DNA from: Microplitis mediator
Taxonomy: Eukaryota; Arthropoda; Insecta; Hymenoptera; Braconidae
Length of the DNA: 64,000 nt
Direction of reading: 5' to 3'
NCBI RefSeq assembly: GCF_029852145.1
Contig: NC_079973.1
Span: 26,740,422-26,804,421, forward strand
How positions within the stretch are numbered: position 1 is the first letter of the stretch; every line of letters begins with the position of its first letter. Made by a program: the position numbers and the translations under genes. Of the stretch, positions 11,613 through 20,891 are shown piece after piece. Under the pieces are notes generated by a model, which did no database searches, had not been told where the DNA came from, and saw only the letters and a program-made list of their open reading frames with translations.

Positions 11613-12673
11613 TACAAAATATTTGGTTTTCTAAAGTAAGCAATTATCAATGCGTATCGATCAAGGACACTGTAACCAGACTTATTTTTATGGCTCTCGA
11701 ATAATATTTTATGCTCAGCTATTTCTCTCGTCACTTCCATTTTGTACTCGTCCTTCAACTCATCCGGGATTCTGTTAATAAAAGGATTCACTGCAATAAT
11801 GTGTTCTAAAAATAAAATAAATTAATTCTTATTAAAGCCACCTCATAATTTATTACTCTGTAAAATTCCATAAATAACTAAATAAATAAATAATTAATAT
11901 TATAATTTACTTTGTAAAATCTCCATACTCTCGAAGACGAAAGTTTTTTCTCTATTACTGCAGTGTAATACTTCAAAGCCGACTTCTTCCAAAGTTTTCT
12001 TCATCATAGCTCGCGGATTAGGACAGCTGTGATAAGCCGGAATGTATTTCAATACGTCCTATTTAATTTCATTTTTTTTATTACTAATTAATTTTGTTTT
12101 TAACGTCAATATTTTTTTTTTACCTCCATGTAAGGTTTGTAGCGCGGGTTTCTCTGTAACCGTTTGTAAGCATCGAAACCATTATTGTAAGACAAGAACA
12201 TGACCAGAGCACGTCCTCCAGGTCGAAGAAGCTGGTGAATATTTTTCAAAGCCAGTCTGTAATATTTTCAAAATTTTTACTCCCATTATTTTTCAATCAA
12301 AATTTAAGACTAATTACCTCATATTCTGACACCAATGCAGGCAATAAAATGACAGAACGTTGTCATATCTCTCGATTTCCTTGATCGGCAATTCTTCGGC
12401 CTCGATATTCAATTTTATAAAAGACAATCTTTCTTCATCCTGATATTTTTTTTTCGCCGAATCGATCATCGACTCCGAAATATCGGCACCGACGACGACA
12501 CTGTCGGCGGGTAATTTCGGTAAAATTAATTCCTTAGTTATATTTCCGGGGCCGCACCCAATGTCGATGCACTTCCCGTACATTGATGACAATTCATCTG
12601 AAAATTCTTCAATAACTTCACTTGCATCTCGCCGTTGTAGTAAAAAACCGTCGATATATTTTTTACTATCCAT
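11612..12673 (-). CDS. jhamt: Juvenile hormone acid O-methyltransferase-like SAM-dependent methyltransferase, four exons, complete
   Basis: The family transfers a methyl group from S-adenosylmethionine; JHAMT itself methylates farnesoic or juvenile hormone acid in the corpora allata. On the minus strand: exon 1 12673-12318, exon 2 12256-12124, exon 3 12058 to about 11912, exon 4 11805-11612 (stop TAA 11614-11612). Introns have GT/AG ends; the exon 3 boundary is given to within one base. The product is about 277 residues, the usual JHAMT length. Motif I DIGCGPG is at residues 37-43, an acidic DIS motif near 65, and SFYCLHW at 108-114. LLRPGGRALVMFLS follows at the start of exon 2, and the C-terminus reads DRYALIIAYFRKP. 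The ATG at 12673 opens MDSKKYIDGFLLQRRDAS, as expected for the family N-terminus. Insects carry several paralogues, so true JH activity is not proven. Confidence 0.8.
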
Positions 12674-12860
12674 TACTAAAAAAAAAAAAATAATTCAGAA
12701 AAAGAAAAAAAATTATTACTAATGCTGACATTCAAAATTTTTTTTAATACCTAATTATGCAACTGCGCGCCGGAATTTTCGGGAAGGGAAATAATTATCT
12801 TGACGTCGTAGTGTCAGAAAAGAAAAAATTTTAACTGATAATTCACTGGCCCGGTCCTCG

Positions 12861-12870
12861 GTATATATAC
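12861..12870 (-). promoter_or_regulatory. Possible TATA-like element upstream of the methyltransferase gene
   Basis: The palindromic string GTATATATAC lies about 190 bp upstream of the ATG in a short GC-richer patch. Position and sequence suit a core promoter, but the string is common in AT-rich DNA. Confidence 0.2.
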
Positions 12871-12873
12871 TGA

Positions 12874-14305
12874 GCCCCCTCTTATATATTTTAACAATCA
12901 TTATCATCTACAATACTTTATTTTTGTAGCAACCAAGGACTTGTGTATGAATAACTATTAAAAAATATATACTCAATAGAACTAAAAATATTTTACATAC
13001 TAGATATTCAACATATCTTACGATCAATTTTTTTTCACGATCATATTTAAATTTAAATTTACTGTTTATAAAAAAATAAACAAATATATTTTTTATCCTC
13101 AATTTTATTTAATAAATTATTAAATTCAAAATTTTAATCTGGGTTTAAAAAAATTAATTTAAATAGAAAATGGGTGGGTAATATGGGACGTAATGGAAAA
13201 ACTAGAATTTGAATTTTCTAAATTGGATAAAAAATTTTTGGATATCGGATTTATTACCGGATTGAACTTATAGAAAATTACTAGCTGAAAAAAAGACCAA
13301 ATACCGAATTCTCGAAATTAGGTCTGCCAAATTAATGAAATAAATTTTCAATTTAATGCAAAGTAGTCTAGTACTAAGAAGCAAATTCCTGAGTATCGAT
13401 AAAATATGAAAAAATTAAAAGAAAAAAACATGCATAGGCCTCCTTTAGTCCTGCCCAGCTCCTAATATTGCACTAGGGAATTTCTGTATCCCTTCTATGA
13501 GTAATAAAAATTATTATTATTTATTATATTTTGTTTCCGCTTTCTATTGACAATGAAATTAAAAATAAAATAAATTTTTGAGTAAGGTCATATCTCAACT
13601 ATTTATTTATCTATTTAATCATAAGTGACTATCGCCCTCACCACAGTCAACATTTCTCATAGTGCGGTATCTAATTTGGTCTTAGTCATACATCAAACAT
13701 TCTCACTTATCTTCTGTAATTCAATTTAATTTCTTAATGCCCTATTCCATTGTACCCGAATAAGTAACAATAAATTAAGCTTCAGTTCCGTAAAAGTACT
13801 AATTCAAAATATTAATAAAAAAATTATTTATTTGAACATTAAAATGGCTGTCAAAAATATGAAATAGAAAATGTTTAATACGGTAGTTGGTAAATAAATT
13901 AAGGAGGTATTATAAATAAGATAATTGGCATTTATGATAAAATTTATATTTAGACAGAGAGAGAATTTAGTGTACAAACCAAGTGAGTGTGGGTCTGATA
14001 AACGACAAGTATGGGCACACTAAAGCATTTTCACCGGATAGGAGAAGTGAGACTGCGATAATCTCGTTTCCACCCAGTAAGTGCATTATAACTCCTGTAG
14101 CTGTTCCGGGGGTCAGACCTTATGCGACTTGTGCAATATGTTTGATTAATAATTAGAGCACTTTCCCGGGTATCCTCAACGCTTCCTTCATACCCTTATA
14201 GACTCACTTTAGCTTTCATACTTCTCATGCCCGCCCTCCGTTCTCACACTATTTTAAACTATACATTACAAATACAATATAGAATACTAGACTAGTCATG
14301 TGCTC
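12874..14305. other. Non-coding DNA upstream of the methyltransferase gene
   Basis: No exon-like ORF. The stretch 13435-13540 (CCTGCCCAGCTCCTAATATT, then GGAATTTCTGTATCCCTTC and a TAATAAA/TTATTATT tail) resembles the 3' end of a non-LTR retrotransposon. It is too short to assign. Confidence 0.35.
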
Positions 14306-14307
14306 TA

Positions 14308-15080
14308 GGGTGAGCCAAAAAAACCAACCTATCGAATTTACGTCTTAAAAAGGACCTATATATCGAGAAAAAATTATCCCATTGGGCAAAATTTTTTGCT
14401 CAATTTTAAAAGGTGTCGGTAGCCATTTAAATAACATGCAAAAAAATTTTTTTAGATTAAAAATATTATAACTTTTGAACCGTGTGAGATAAAAATTCGG
14501 CTCTAGAATATTCTTGTATGGCATTAAATTTCTTAAAATAAAGTCCTGGGAGTCGAATTTGTAAACTTGATATTTCGTATACTAACAGGCCATCAAAGTC
14601 TAGAGTAAACAGAATCATACAAATTTAAGGCTTTATTATTAAAAATATCAATACTACGAGAAAATTTGTTCTACATGTAGTGCAATGAAATCATCAACAA
14701 TATCCACGTTGTAACAAATAATATTTTGTTATCGATCACAATAAAAGAAAAGTTTTTGGAAAATCCAAATAAAACCTTAAATTCGTATGATTCTGTTTAC
14801 TCTAGACTTTGATAGCCTGTTAGTTTACGAAATATCAAGCTTACAAATTCGACTCCCAGGACTTTCTTTTAAAAAATTTAATGCCCTACAAGAATATTCT
14901 AGAGCCGAATTTTTGTCTCACATGGTTCAAAAGTTATAATATTTTTAATCAAAAAATTTTTTTGCATGTTATTTAAATGGGAAATTTGAAATGGCCACCG
15001 ACACCTTTTAAAATTGAGCTAAAAATTTTGCCCAATGGGAGAATTTTTTTCTCGATAGCTTGGTTTTTTTTGGCTCACCC
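14308..15080. mobile_element. 773-bp fold-back MITE with ~320-bp inverted arms and TA target duplication
   Basis: Ends GGGTGAGCCAAAAAAACCAA and TTGGTTTTTTTTGGCTCACCC are inverted repeats. The complementarity continues inward with few mismatches to about 14630 and 14770, for example GACTCCCAGGACTTT against AAGTCCTGGGAGTC. A loop of about 130 bp separates the arms. TA flanks both ends (14306-14307 and 15081-15082), as for Tc1/mariner-type insertion. No transposase is encoded. The RNA would form a long hairpin. Confidence 0.85.
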
Positions 15081-15082
15081 TA

Positions 15083-16230
15083 ATGTGCTCCTTGTACTTT
15101 GTCTCTCATATCAATATATATTTACTCATAATGTATTTATACTATTTTTTTTTTTTGATGGTGATATTTAGACGAAACCCACGCGAGTGTTTAATGTTTG
15201 CTTAGGATTAGATAATAGATGATGGTCGAGTGACTGTGGGTTAATATAAATAAGTATGGAAACGTTTAGGCGACGGTATATATAAGTGTGGAAGTCAATT
15301 CGTCGAGTTGTACATAACACGGTGGGTTCTTCCATTCCATTGTGTTCTATTCTCATGTCTGAGTTGAGGCCGAGTCTTATCTCGCGTTTGCATGTATTTG
15401 CTTTTTGGACAGAGGCCCTAATCACGTATGCGTTGGCACACTCTATACATGTGGACGCATTATGTCCCGGTTATGACCCTTTTGCTGATAAATATATTTA
15501 TATAAACTATTACTATGTTTTATATTTATTCAAATTGTCAATTATTATTTTTATTTAAAATTAGAATACATTTTTTTTTTTTTTGATTCCATTTAATCTT
15601 TCGTTATACTCAGCCCGTACTTAAACTCGTATCGTAGCACTAGAGCGGACAGCCACCTTTTCAGAAAAGTAACAAAGAACGCCAGTGGCTCCCGGGAGGC
15701 AAAGCTCCACGGGTGCGAGTAGCCGGGAAAGCTCTCTGCGATGTCGACGTAGCGGCGGGATCTCTAGGTGGGGTGGAAAAAAAAGAGAATTTCAAGAGAT
15801 GGATATATAAAGAGAAAGAGAATGAGAATAAGAAAAGAGGTGAGGGCTGCCGGGGATTTATCCCGTTCGTTCGCGCGAGAACCGCAAGCATCCGATACTC
15901 GATCAGCCGGCAATATATCTATAGATCGTACGCCAAGGGAGAAACTTTCCACACAAGCTAAAAAAGTGTCTGAGAAAGATGGATTTTTTTACGTCACAAA
16001 CATTGATGGATGCTAATTTTCATTGCCCATTAAATCTACACTCTATTTTAATTTTTTTCCTTCCTTTTTCTTTTAAATTTTAATTTAAAAAATTTTATTT
16101 AAAATTAATTATGCTAATGAGATTAAATCTAATCAATTGAACCGATGTTTACTTGACTCGTCACTTTCTCCATTTAGTGAGTATAAAATTCACTCGTTAG
16201 TCATTTGGAAATTTGCTACTTTAATCGCAG
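15083..16230. other. Non-coding DNA including a GC- and CpG-rich patch (15620-15780)
   Basis: Composition changes here. Around 15620-15780 the sequence becomes CpG-rich (CGGACAGCCACC, CTCCCGGGAGGC, GTCGACGTAGCGGCGGGATC), unlike the AT-rich DNA to the left. It may be promoter or 5'UTR DNA. Overlapping short ORFs on both strands are not convincing as protein. Confidence 0.35.
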
Positions 16231-16321
16231 CAATCTAAAGTTACTCCTCGGCGCCATGAATATAGATGACGAATACGGCATCGCCGTGGAAAACAACCAC
16301 TTCCGGGACACATCCTTCTGA
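16231..16321 (+). CDS. Candidate terminal coding exon of an unidentified gene
   Basis: After a possible acceptor (TTTAATCGCAG, 16220-16230), one frame is open to TGA at 16319-16321. It contains MNIDDEYGIAVENN, then HFRDTSF. Third codon positions are mostly C or G, unlike the surrounding AT-rich DNA, which argues for coding. The exon would start with one base completing a codon. It could instead be a short upstream ORF starting at ATG 16256, or conserved non-coding DNA, since minus-strand frames are open too. No protein family recognised. Confidence 0.3.
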
Positions 16322-17634
16322 CGTTTTAGTCAATGGCACATCTCTCCCCATCCTCGTAACGTCTTTTTAATTGGGTTACCGCAAAGTATATCCTTCTTTT
16401 TCTTCCCTACTCCCGGTCTCGGCGCTGCCACTACAAAACTACCACTTCCACTACCAGTACCAGCACCAGCACTACTACTACCCTCCACTTTTTAAACTAA
16501 TGGGAAAAAGCTTTTTCGAGTCACCGCCGCCGCAGTATTTTCTTTGGATATTTTGTATGATTATATAAACATTAGGTTATTAATTCAATTTTTTTTTCTC
16601 TAATACTCACGACAAGAAATTTAATAATGATAATTATTATTTTTAAATATTTTATCGGGTGTAGAAAAAAAACATATGAAATTTATTTATGATATTTAAG
16701 CTTGTGAGCTCGAAGGGAAAATATGTAAGAGATATGATGAGAATAGAGAGTATGAAATGGCGTTTTAGAGTCGAATGGGGGAGGCTATTGAACGCTCTGT
16801 CAATTATGATAATTTTTATAAGCGAGAGATTAATGAAATACGGCAATATCATATACATTATAAATGTATATGTATATGTATATGTATGTATATTACACGT
16901 ATGTATACTTGAGTAGAGAAGACGCTGGTGGTTTTGCTGGATATAGAATATAGAAGAGAACTACAAAGATGACGTTCTCGTTTAAATTTTCCCAAGTGTG
17001 AATAAATCTAATCGACTAGATCAGAGTTTTCTTCGAACCCTTTGATACTAAAATAAATTATCAATACTTGTAATATTTTTTTTACTTTACCAAAAAAAAA
17101 AAAATAAATAAATGAAATATGATTTTTTTTCTTTAAATAAATTGTTGGAGGCGAGTGTTCCCGAAGCGAATGAGTCGTAATTTATTTAGAATTCAAAGGA
17201 TTTTTTGAGTAATTTTAAAAAATAATGAACTATGAGGAAGTTGGAAACGCGCATAGCAACATTGGATTGCTTGGTAGGTAAATGTTTACTAGATACGTAT
17301 ATAGCGATGCAGACGGCTGGGATTCGTGCCGGAATGTATCGGAAACTGGAAGACGCAGTTGGGTGTTGGTGGGCTGGGAGGGAGAAGGGGGAATCCGTGA
17401 GCTGAGGAGAGGAAGTAGTAGGAGAGCTAGAGTCTAGTCGAGTACGATCGGTACTGTACCGAGTACGGAGGAAACTCAAGAGTGGAATATGAAAGTGAGA
17501 GAGAGAGGGAGGAGTGTAATAAGAGTTGAGAGATAGACGAACCAGAGAGGGCATTGGTGGAGATAGAAATAGTACAGAGAAGGGAGCAAGAACTGGCGAC
17601 ACAGCCACATCAATAATACATGTCGTCTGCCTTA
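16322..17634. other. Non-coding, simple-repeat-rich DNA
   Basis: Includes an interrupted CCA/CTA trinucleotide stretch near 16438-16490 and a GTATAT run near 16862-16890. No supported exon. Purine-rich from about 17340 to 17530. Confidence 0.35.
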
Positions 17635-17706
17635 CCCCTCTTCTTCTTCTTCTTCTTCTTCTTCTTCTACTGCTGCTTCTACTTCTTCTTTTACTCCTTC
17701 TACTTA
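17635..17706. repeat. CTT/CTTC microsatellite
   Basis: Uninterrupted CTT repeats from about 17639 to 17668, followed by degenerate CTT/CTG/CTA triplets to about 17703. This run produces long low-complexity ORFs on both strands (poly-Leu and poly-Arg) that are not genes. Confidence 0.85.
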
Positions 17707-18599
17707 CACTATTCCGCGCCACCTCGGTATCTTCATCCCATCTTCAAGTTATAACTGGCTCTGACGTCGGTGACCCGACCTCCCCCTCAAAGTTTCGTAT
17801 TTTTTTTATTTATTTTTACTTTTTTCATTGTACAGTTATTTTAAATTTTTTAAATTTGTCGTTCCATTGTTGCCCAAAATACACCGAATTTTTTTTCTTT
17901 ATGAATAATTATAAAAAAAAACAGGAATTTATTTTTAATTTTAATTGTAATTCCGGAACTCGAAATTCGAGTGATCGAAAAAGTTGGCTTAATTTTTTTC
18001 TGAAGCTTTGATAATTTATATAAAGATATTTTTTTTTTTTTTACAAAATTGCTACGTCACTCTCAAGTCAGACCCTGGGTTTTATTCTTCCCCAGAAAAT
18101 ATAAAAATCCATAGAGTCGCTCGAAGAAAATATCCGTCATTTAAAATGGATGGATTTAGGTGGATATAAAAGTGAGGGAGAGTACTGTGGGGTGGAGAGG
18201 TAAGAAAAATATATATAAAAAGAATATATAAAGTGTACTGGTAGTAGATATGGCCGTGGTCGGGCGCTAGCGATACTTTTACTACTGCATTTCAGTTATG
18301 GATTTTCAGGCGCGAGTCTAAATAAAATAAAAAAAATCAAGTATTTTTAAAACAACTCAACTTTAAAGTTATCGTGACATTTTTTATACATTTCGTTGGA
18401 CAAATAATTAATAATATTTTTGAAAATATTTAAAAAATTATTCAAATCAGTAGTAAAAACTTTTATATATCAGCCATCGGACTTGTAATGCCCTAAAGTA
18501 AGTCCGCCATTTTATCGGATTCAGGATTCCAGGAATCGAATTGCAGTGGAGTAAAAAAATAAAAAATTTAAACATTAACTCCGAGGAGGAGTCATCCGG

Positions 18600-18895
18600 G
18601 TCCAATGGGTTTGTCGAAATGAAACGGCGGAGCCAATGAGAAGGGAAATAGTAATCGACCAATCGGATAGTTTCGAGTATTTCAATGTAATTGTGAATCC
18701 GAAAGCAGGTGAACAGAAATTCTGTAAGCTCGGAGTAGGGATACGTGAGAGTGATACGAACACACAATTCGTCCGTCTGTGGAATCGTCCTGCGCTCTCA
18801 GCTCTCAGAGTTTAAATTCGTTTCTCTTACTCTGAACATTATAGTTTCCAGTATTTGCGCATTTCATTGGTCTCTGACTGTCGCATTGGCCAATG
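18600..18895. promoter_or_regulatory. Cluster of CCAAT/ATTGG boxes
   Basis: CCAAT occurs at 18602, 18633 and 18659. ATTGG occurs at 18866 and 18885, the last within the palindrome ATTGGCCAAT (18885-18894). Such clusters occur at NF-Y-regulated promoters. No TATA box or gene start can be tied to them, so this is a candidate only. Confidence 0.3.
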
Positions 18896-19487
18896 GCAAT
18901 GGGAATGCTCTCGGATAAACGGAGGGATGTGAGTCAGAGTTATGAGAGGGAAGTTGAGTGCAACTGCGACAGACGTAAAGCTCAAGAGAGGGTTGTTTGA
19001 GGGAGGTGGAAACGCCCAGGCTGAATCTGAGGGTATTGGCATACATATATATGTATAGAATGGAATAAGAGGATAGAAGAGGGTAAAGGAGCTTGTGGAG
19101 AGGGTCTCGCGAGCGTTTCGATCCGAGAATGAGACAGAAATGCTGGAGAAAGAGATAGAAATCCTGGAAGCATCGATGCCACAAGGAGGCGCAGACACTC
19201 AGCAACCAAGCACTTAAACCCTCCTCACTCTCCTCTATCCTCTCTTTTACCTCACTTTTACCTCTCTTTTACCTCCCTTATTCTCTTTTTATTCCCCTTC
19301 TAACTCAACTCAACATCCCTCTGGGTCTCCCCGGCCCTCCGCCGCACTCTCAATTCCATTCTCTGCTACCTTTTTATCTTCTTACTCTTTCCCTCCCGTG
19401 TTTCTTCATGCAACTTCTCTCTCTCTTTCACTTGTACGGCCCATTCTCCGGACGGCAACCTCGGCTGGTTGCTTGGTTCTCTTATAG
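18896..19487. other. Non-coding, C/T-rich DNA leading into a candidate acceptor
   Basis: From 19215 to 19487 the plus strand is strongly pyrimidine-rich (repeats of CTCTTTTACCTC and similar). It ends at TTCTCTTATAG, a good splice acceptor. No ORF is supported in this stretch itself. Confidence 0.4.
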
Positions 19488-19577
19488 AAACCACCCCGGA
19501 GGCATCGTCGCGCGAGTTGCTGGAATATGAGGATCATTTTTTGTTCCACCAACAGCAGATGCTGCTGCGTTTCATGG
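19488..19577 (+). CDS. Candidate internal coding exon, gene unidentified
   Basis: A 90-nt segment sits between a strong acceptor (long pyrimidine tract plus CTTATAG) and a near-consensus donor (ATGG/GTAAGC). The open frame reads TTPEASSRELLEYEDHFLFH, then QQQMLLRFM. Codon third positions are GC-rich relative to the surroundings. The exon enters and leaves in phase 1, so it is symmetrical. I do not recognise the protein. It joins in phase to the candidate exon at 38793. One in-frame stop appears 84 nt past the donor, as expected for intron. Confidence 0.45.
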
Positions 19578-19672
19578 GTAAGCTATGGATGAGTGCAACA
19601 GCAACAGCAAAGTGCTTCAGAATGAGAACAACTGAATTTAACCCTCTATATGTGGCTAGCTAAGGCACTAGT

Positions 19673-19863
19673 GGTTTTATGCATTGAAAAATTTTTAAAA
19701 GCTTTGTTGTTGTTAAACTTTTTTTTATCTATTTTAATTTTGTTTTACTGACAATCATCTTAATGCACATCCGGAATTTACGCAACAAGATCAGACGCGA
19801 CCAATGCAACAGAAATTTTATTTCCGGTAGTTTAAAATCTTTATTTTTCAGACATGGCTGAAT
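19673..19863 (+). repeat. Direct repeat, left copy (pair with 20704-20891)
   Basis: About 190 bp, roughly 85-90% similar by eye to 20704-20891. Shared anchors are GTTTTAT, CTTTGTTGTTGTT, TTTTAATTTTGTTTTACT, AATGCACATCC, ACGCAACA and TTCAGACATGGCTGAAT. The pair brackets the tandem repeat and MITE at 19866-20701. It looks like a local duplication into which other repeats inserted. LTRs are unlikely, since no retroviral content lies between. Confidence 0.75.
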
Positions 19864-19865
19864 AT

Positions 19866-20430
19866 CTATGAAGAGTGGCCCGTAACTTTGCTCCTGTTGG
19901 TAATAACCCATCACAATATAAACGTTTTTTGTTCATTATGATGTCCTCGAGTAGAAAGGACCCAAAAAAGTCCTAAGAAAAATTTATTTTTTGATTTCAG
20001 AGCCATATCAGGATAAGTTAGGATAAATAAAGATAAATGAGGATGAGGCTGATCATGATTTCCTATGAAGAGTGGCCTGTAACTTTGCCCCTGTTGTGAA
20101 TAACCCATCACAATATAAATGTTTTTTGTTCATTATGATGTCCTCGAGTAGATAGGACCCAAAAAAGTCGTAAGAAAAATTTATTTTTTGAGTTCAGATC
20201 CATATGAGGATTAGGTGAAGATGGGTGGAGATGAGGCTCTCCATGTCTTCCTGTGAAGAGTGGCCTGTAACTTTGCTCCTGTTGGGAATAACCCATCACA
20301 ATATAGACGTTTTTTGTTCATTACGATGTCCTCTAGTAGGAGAAACCATAAAAAGCCCTGAGAAAAATTTATTTTTTGAGTTATCGACGCCGGGCAGATA
20401 CGGGCAGATGCAGGCAACAATTATTTTTCT
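19866..20430 (+). repeat. Three tandem copies of a ~190-bp unit
   Basis: Units start near 19866, 20063 and 20251. Each carries GAAGAGTGGCC, then GTAACTTTGC, TAACCCATCACAATATA, GACGTTTTTTGTTCATTA or a close variant, GATGTCCTC and GAAAAATTTATTTTTTGA. Diverged units of the same family lie at 26910-27017 plus 28362-28430, split by a transposon, and again from 28431. No coding potential; satellite-like. Confidence 0.8.
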
Positions 20431-20488
20431 ACACTTCATGTGCTAGCGTTATTCCAGAAGATTTCTCTGAATATCCTAGAGAAATCTT

Positions 20489-20701
20489 ATACATGGAAAG
20501 AAAATTATGAAAACGTTTCTCATAACTTTATAAAAATTATTCCTATACAAGCATAAGAACTATGACCATAAAGATATGGGAATAGTTCCCATTATATTAT
20601 GGGAACCATCCCTATAATGGTATGGGTACAATTCCTATACTATTATGGGAACTATTCCCGTAATACATAGCGAAAGTTCCCACAATTTTCTTTCCGTGTA
20701 G
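20489..20701. mobile_element. 213-bp MITE, CTACACGGAAAGAAAA ends
   Basis: The left end ATACATGGAAAGAAAATTAT and right end CACAATTTTCTTTCCGTGTAG are imperfect inverted repeats. The termini match the MITE in Plc21C intron 2 (500-862). The interior carries repeated TATGGGAA/TTCCCATA motifs in both orientations (20560-20680), so it can form nested hairpins. Confidence 0.7.
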
Positions 20702-20703
20702 CA

Positions 20704-20891
20704 GTTTTATGGATTGAAAAATTTAAAAATCTTTGTTGTTGTTTAACTTTTATTTATCCATTTTAATTTTGTTTTACTAACAATCATTTTAATGCACATC
20801 CAGAAATTACGCAACAGGATCAGACTCGACCAATGCAAAAAAAATTTTATTTCCAGTAGTGCAAATCTTTATTTTTCAGACATGGCTGAAT
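20704..20891 (+). repeat. Direct repeat, right copy
   Basis: Partner of 19673-19863, in the same orientation. Beyond TTCAGACATGGCTGAAT the right copy runs into unique sequence while the left runs into the tandem array. This gives the order of events: duplication first, array and MITE between. Confidence 0.75.

Noticed and set aside
17186..17722. 178-residue minus-strand ORF and 161-residue plus-strand ORF overlapping it
   Set aside because: Both are driven by the CTT/CTTC microsatellite (poly-Arg/Ser or poly-Leu) and purine-rich low-complexity DNA; no domain or splice context.
19673..20891. LTR retrotransposon with 190-bp LTRs
   Set aside because: No TG...CA termini, primer-binding site or gag/pol remnants; the interior is a tandem repeat plus a MITE.
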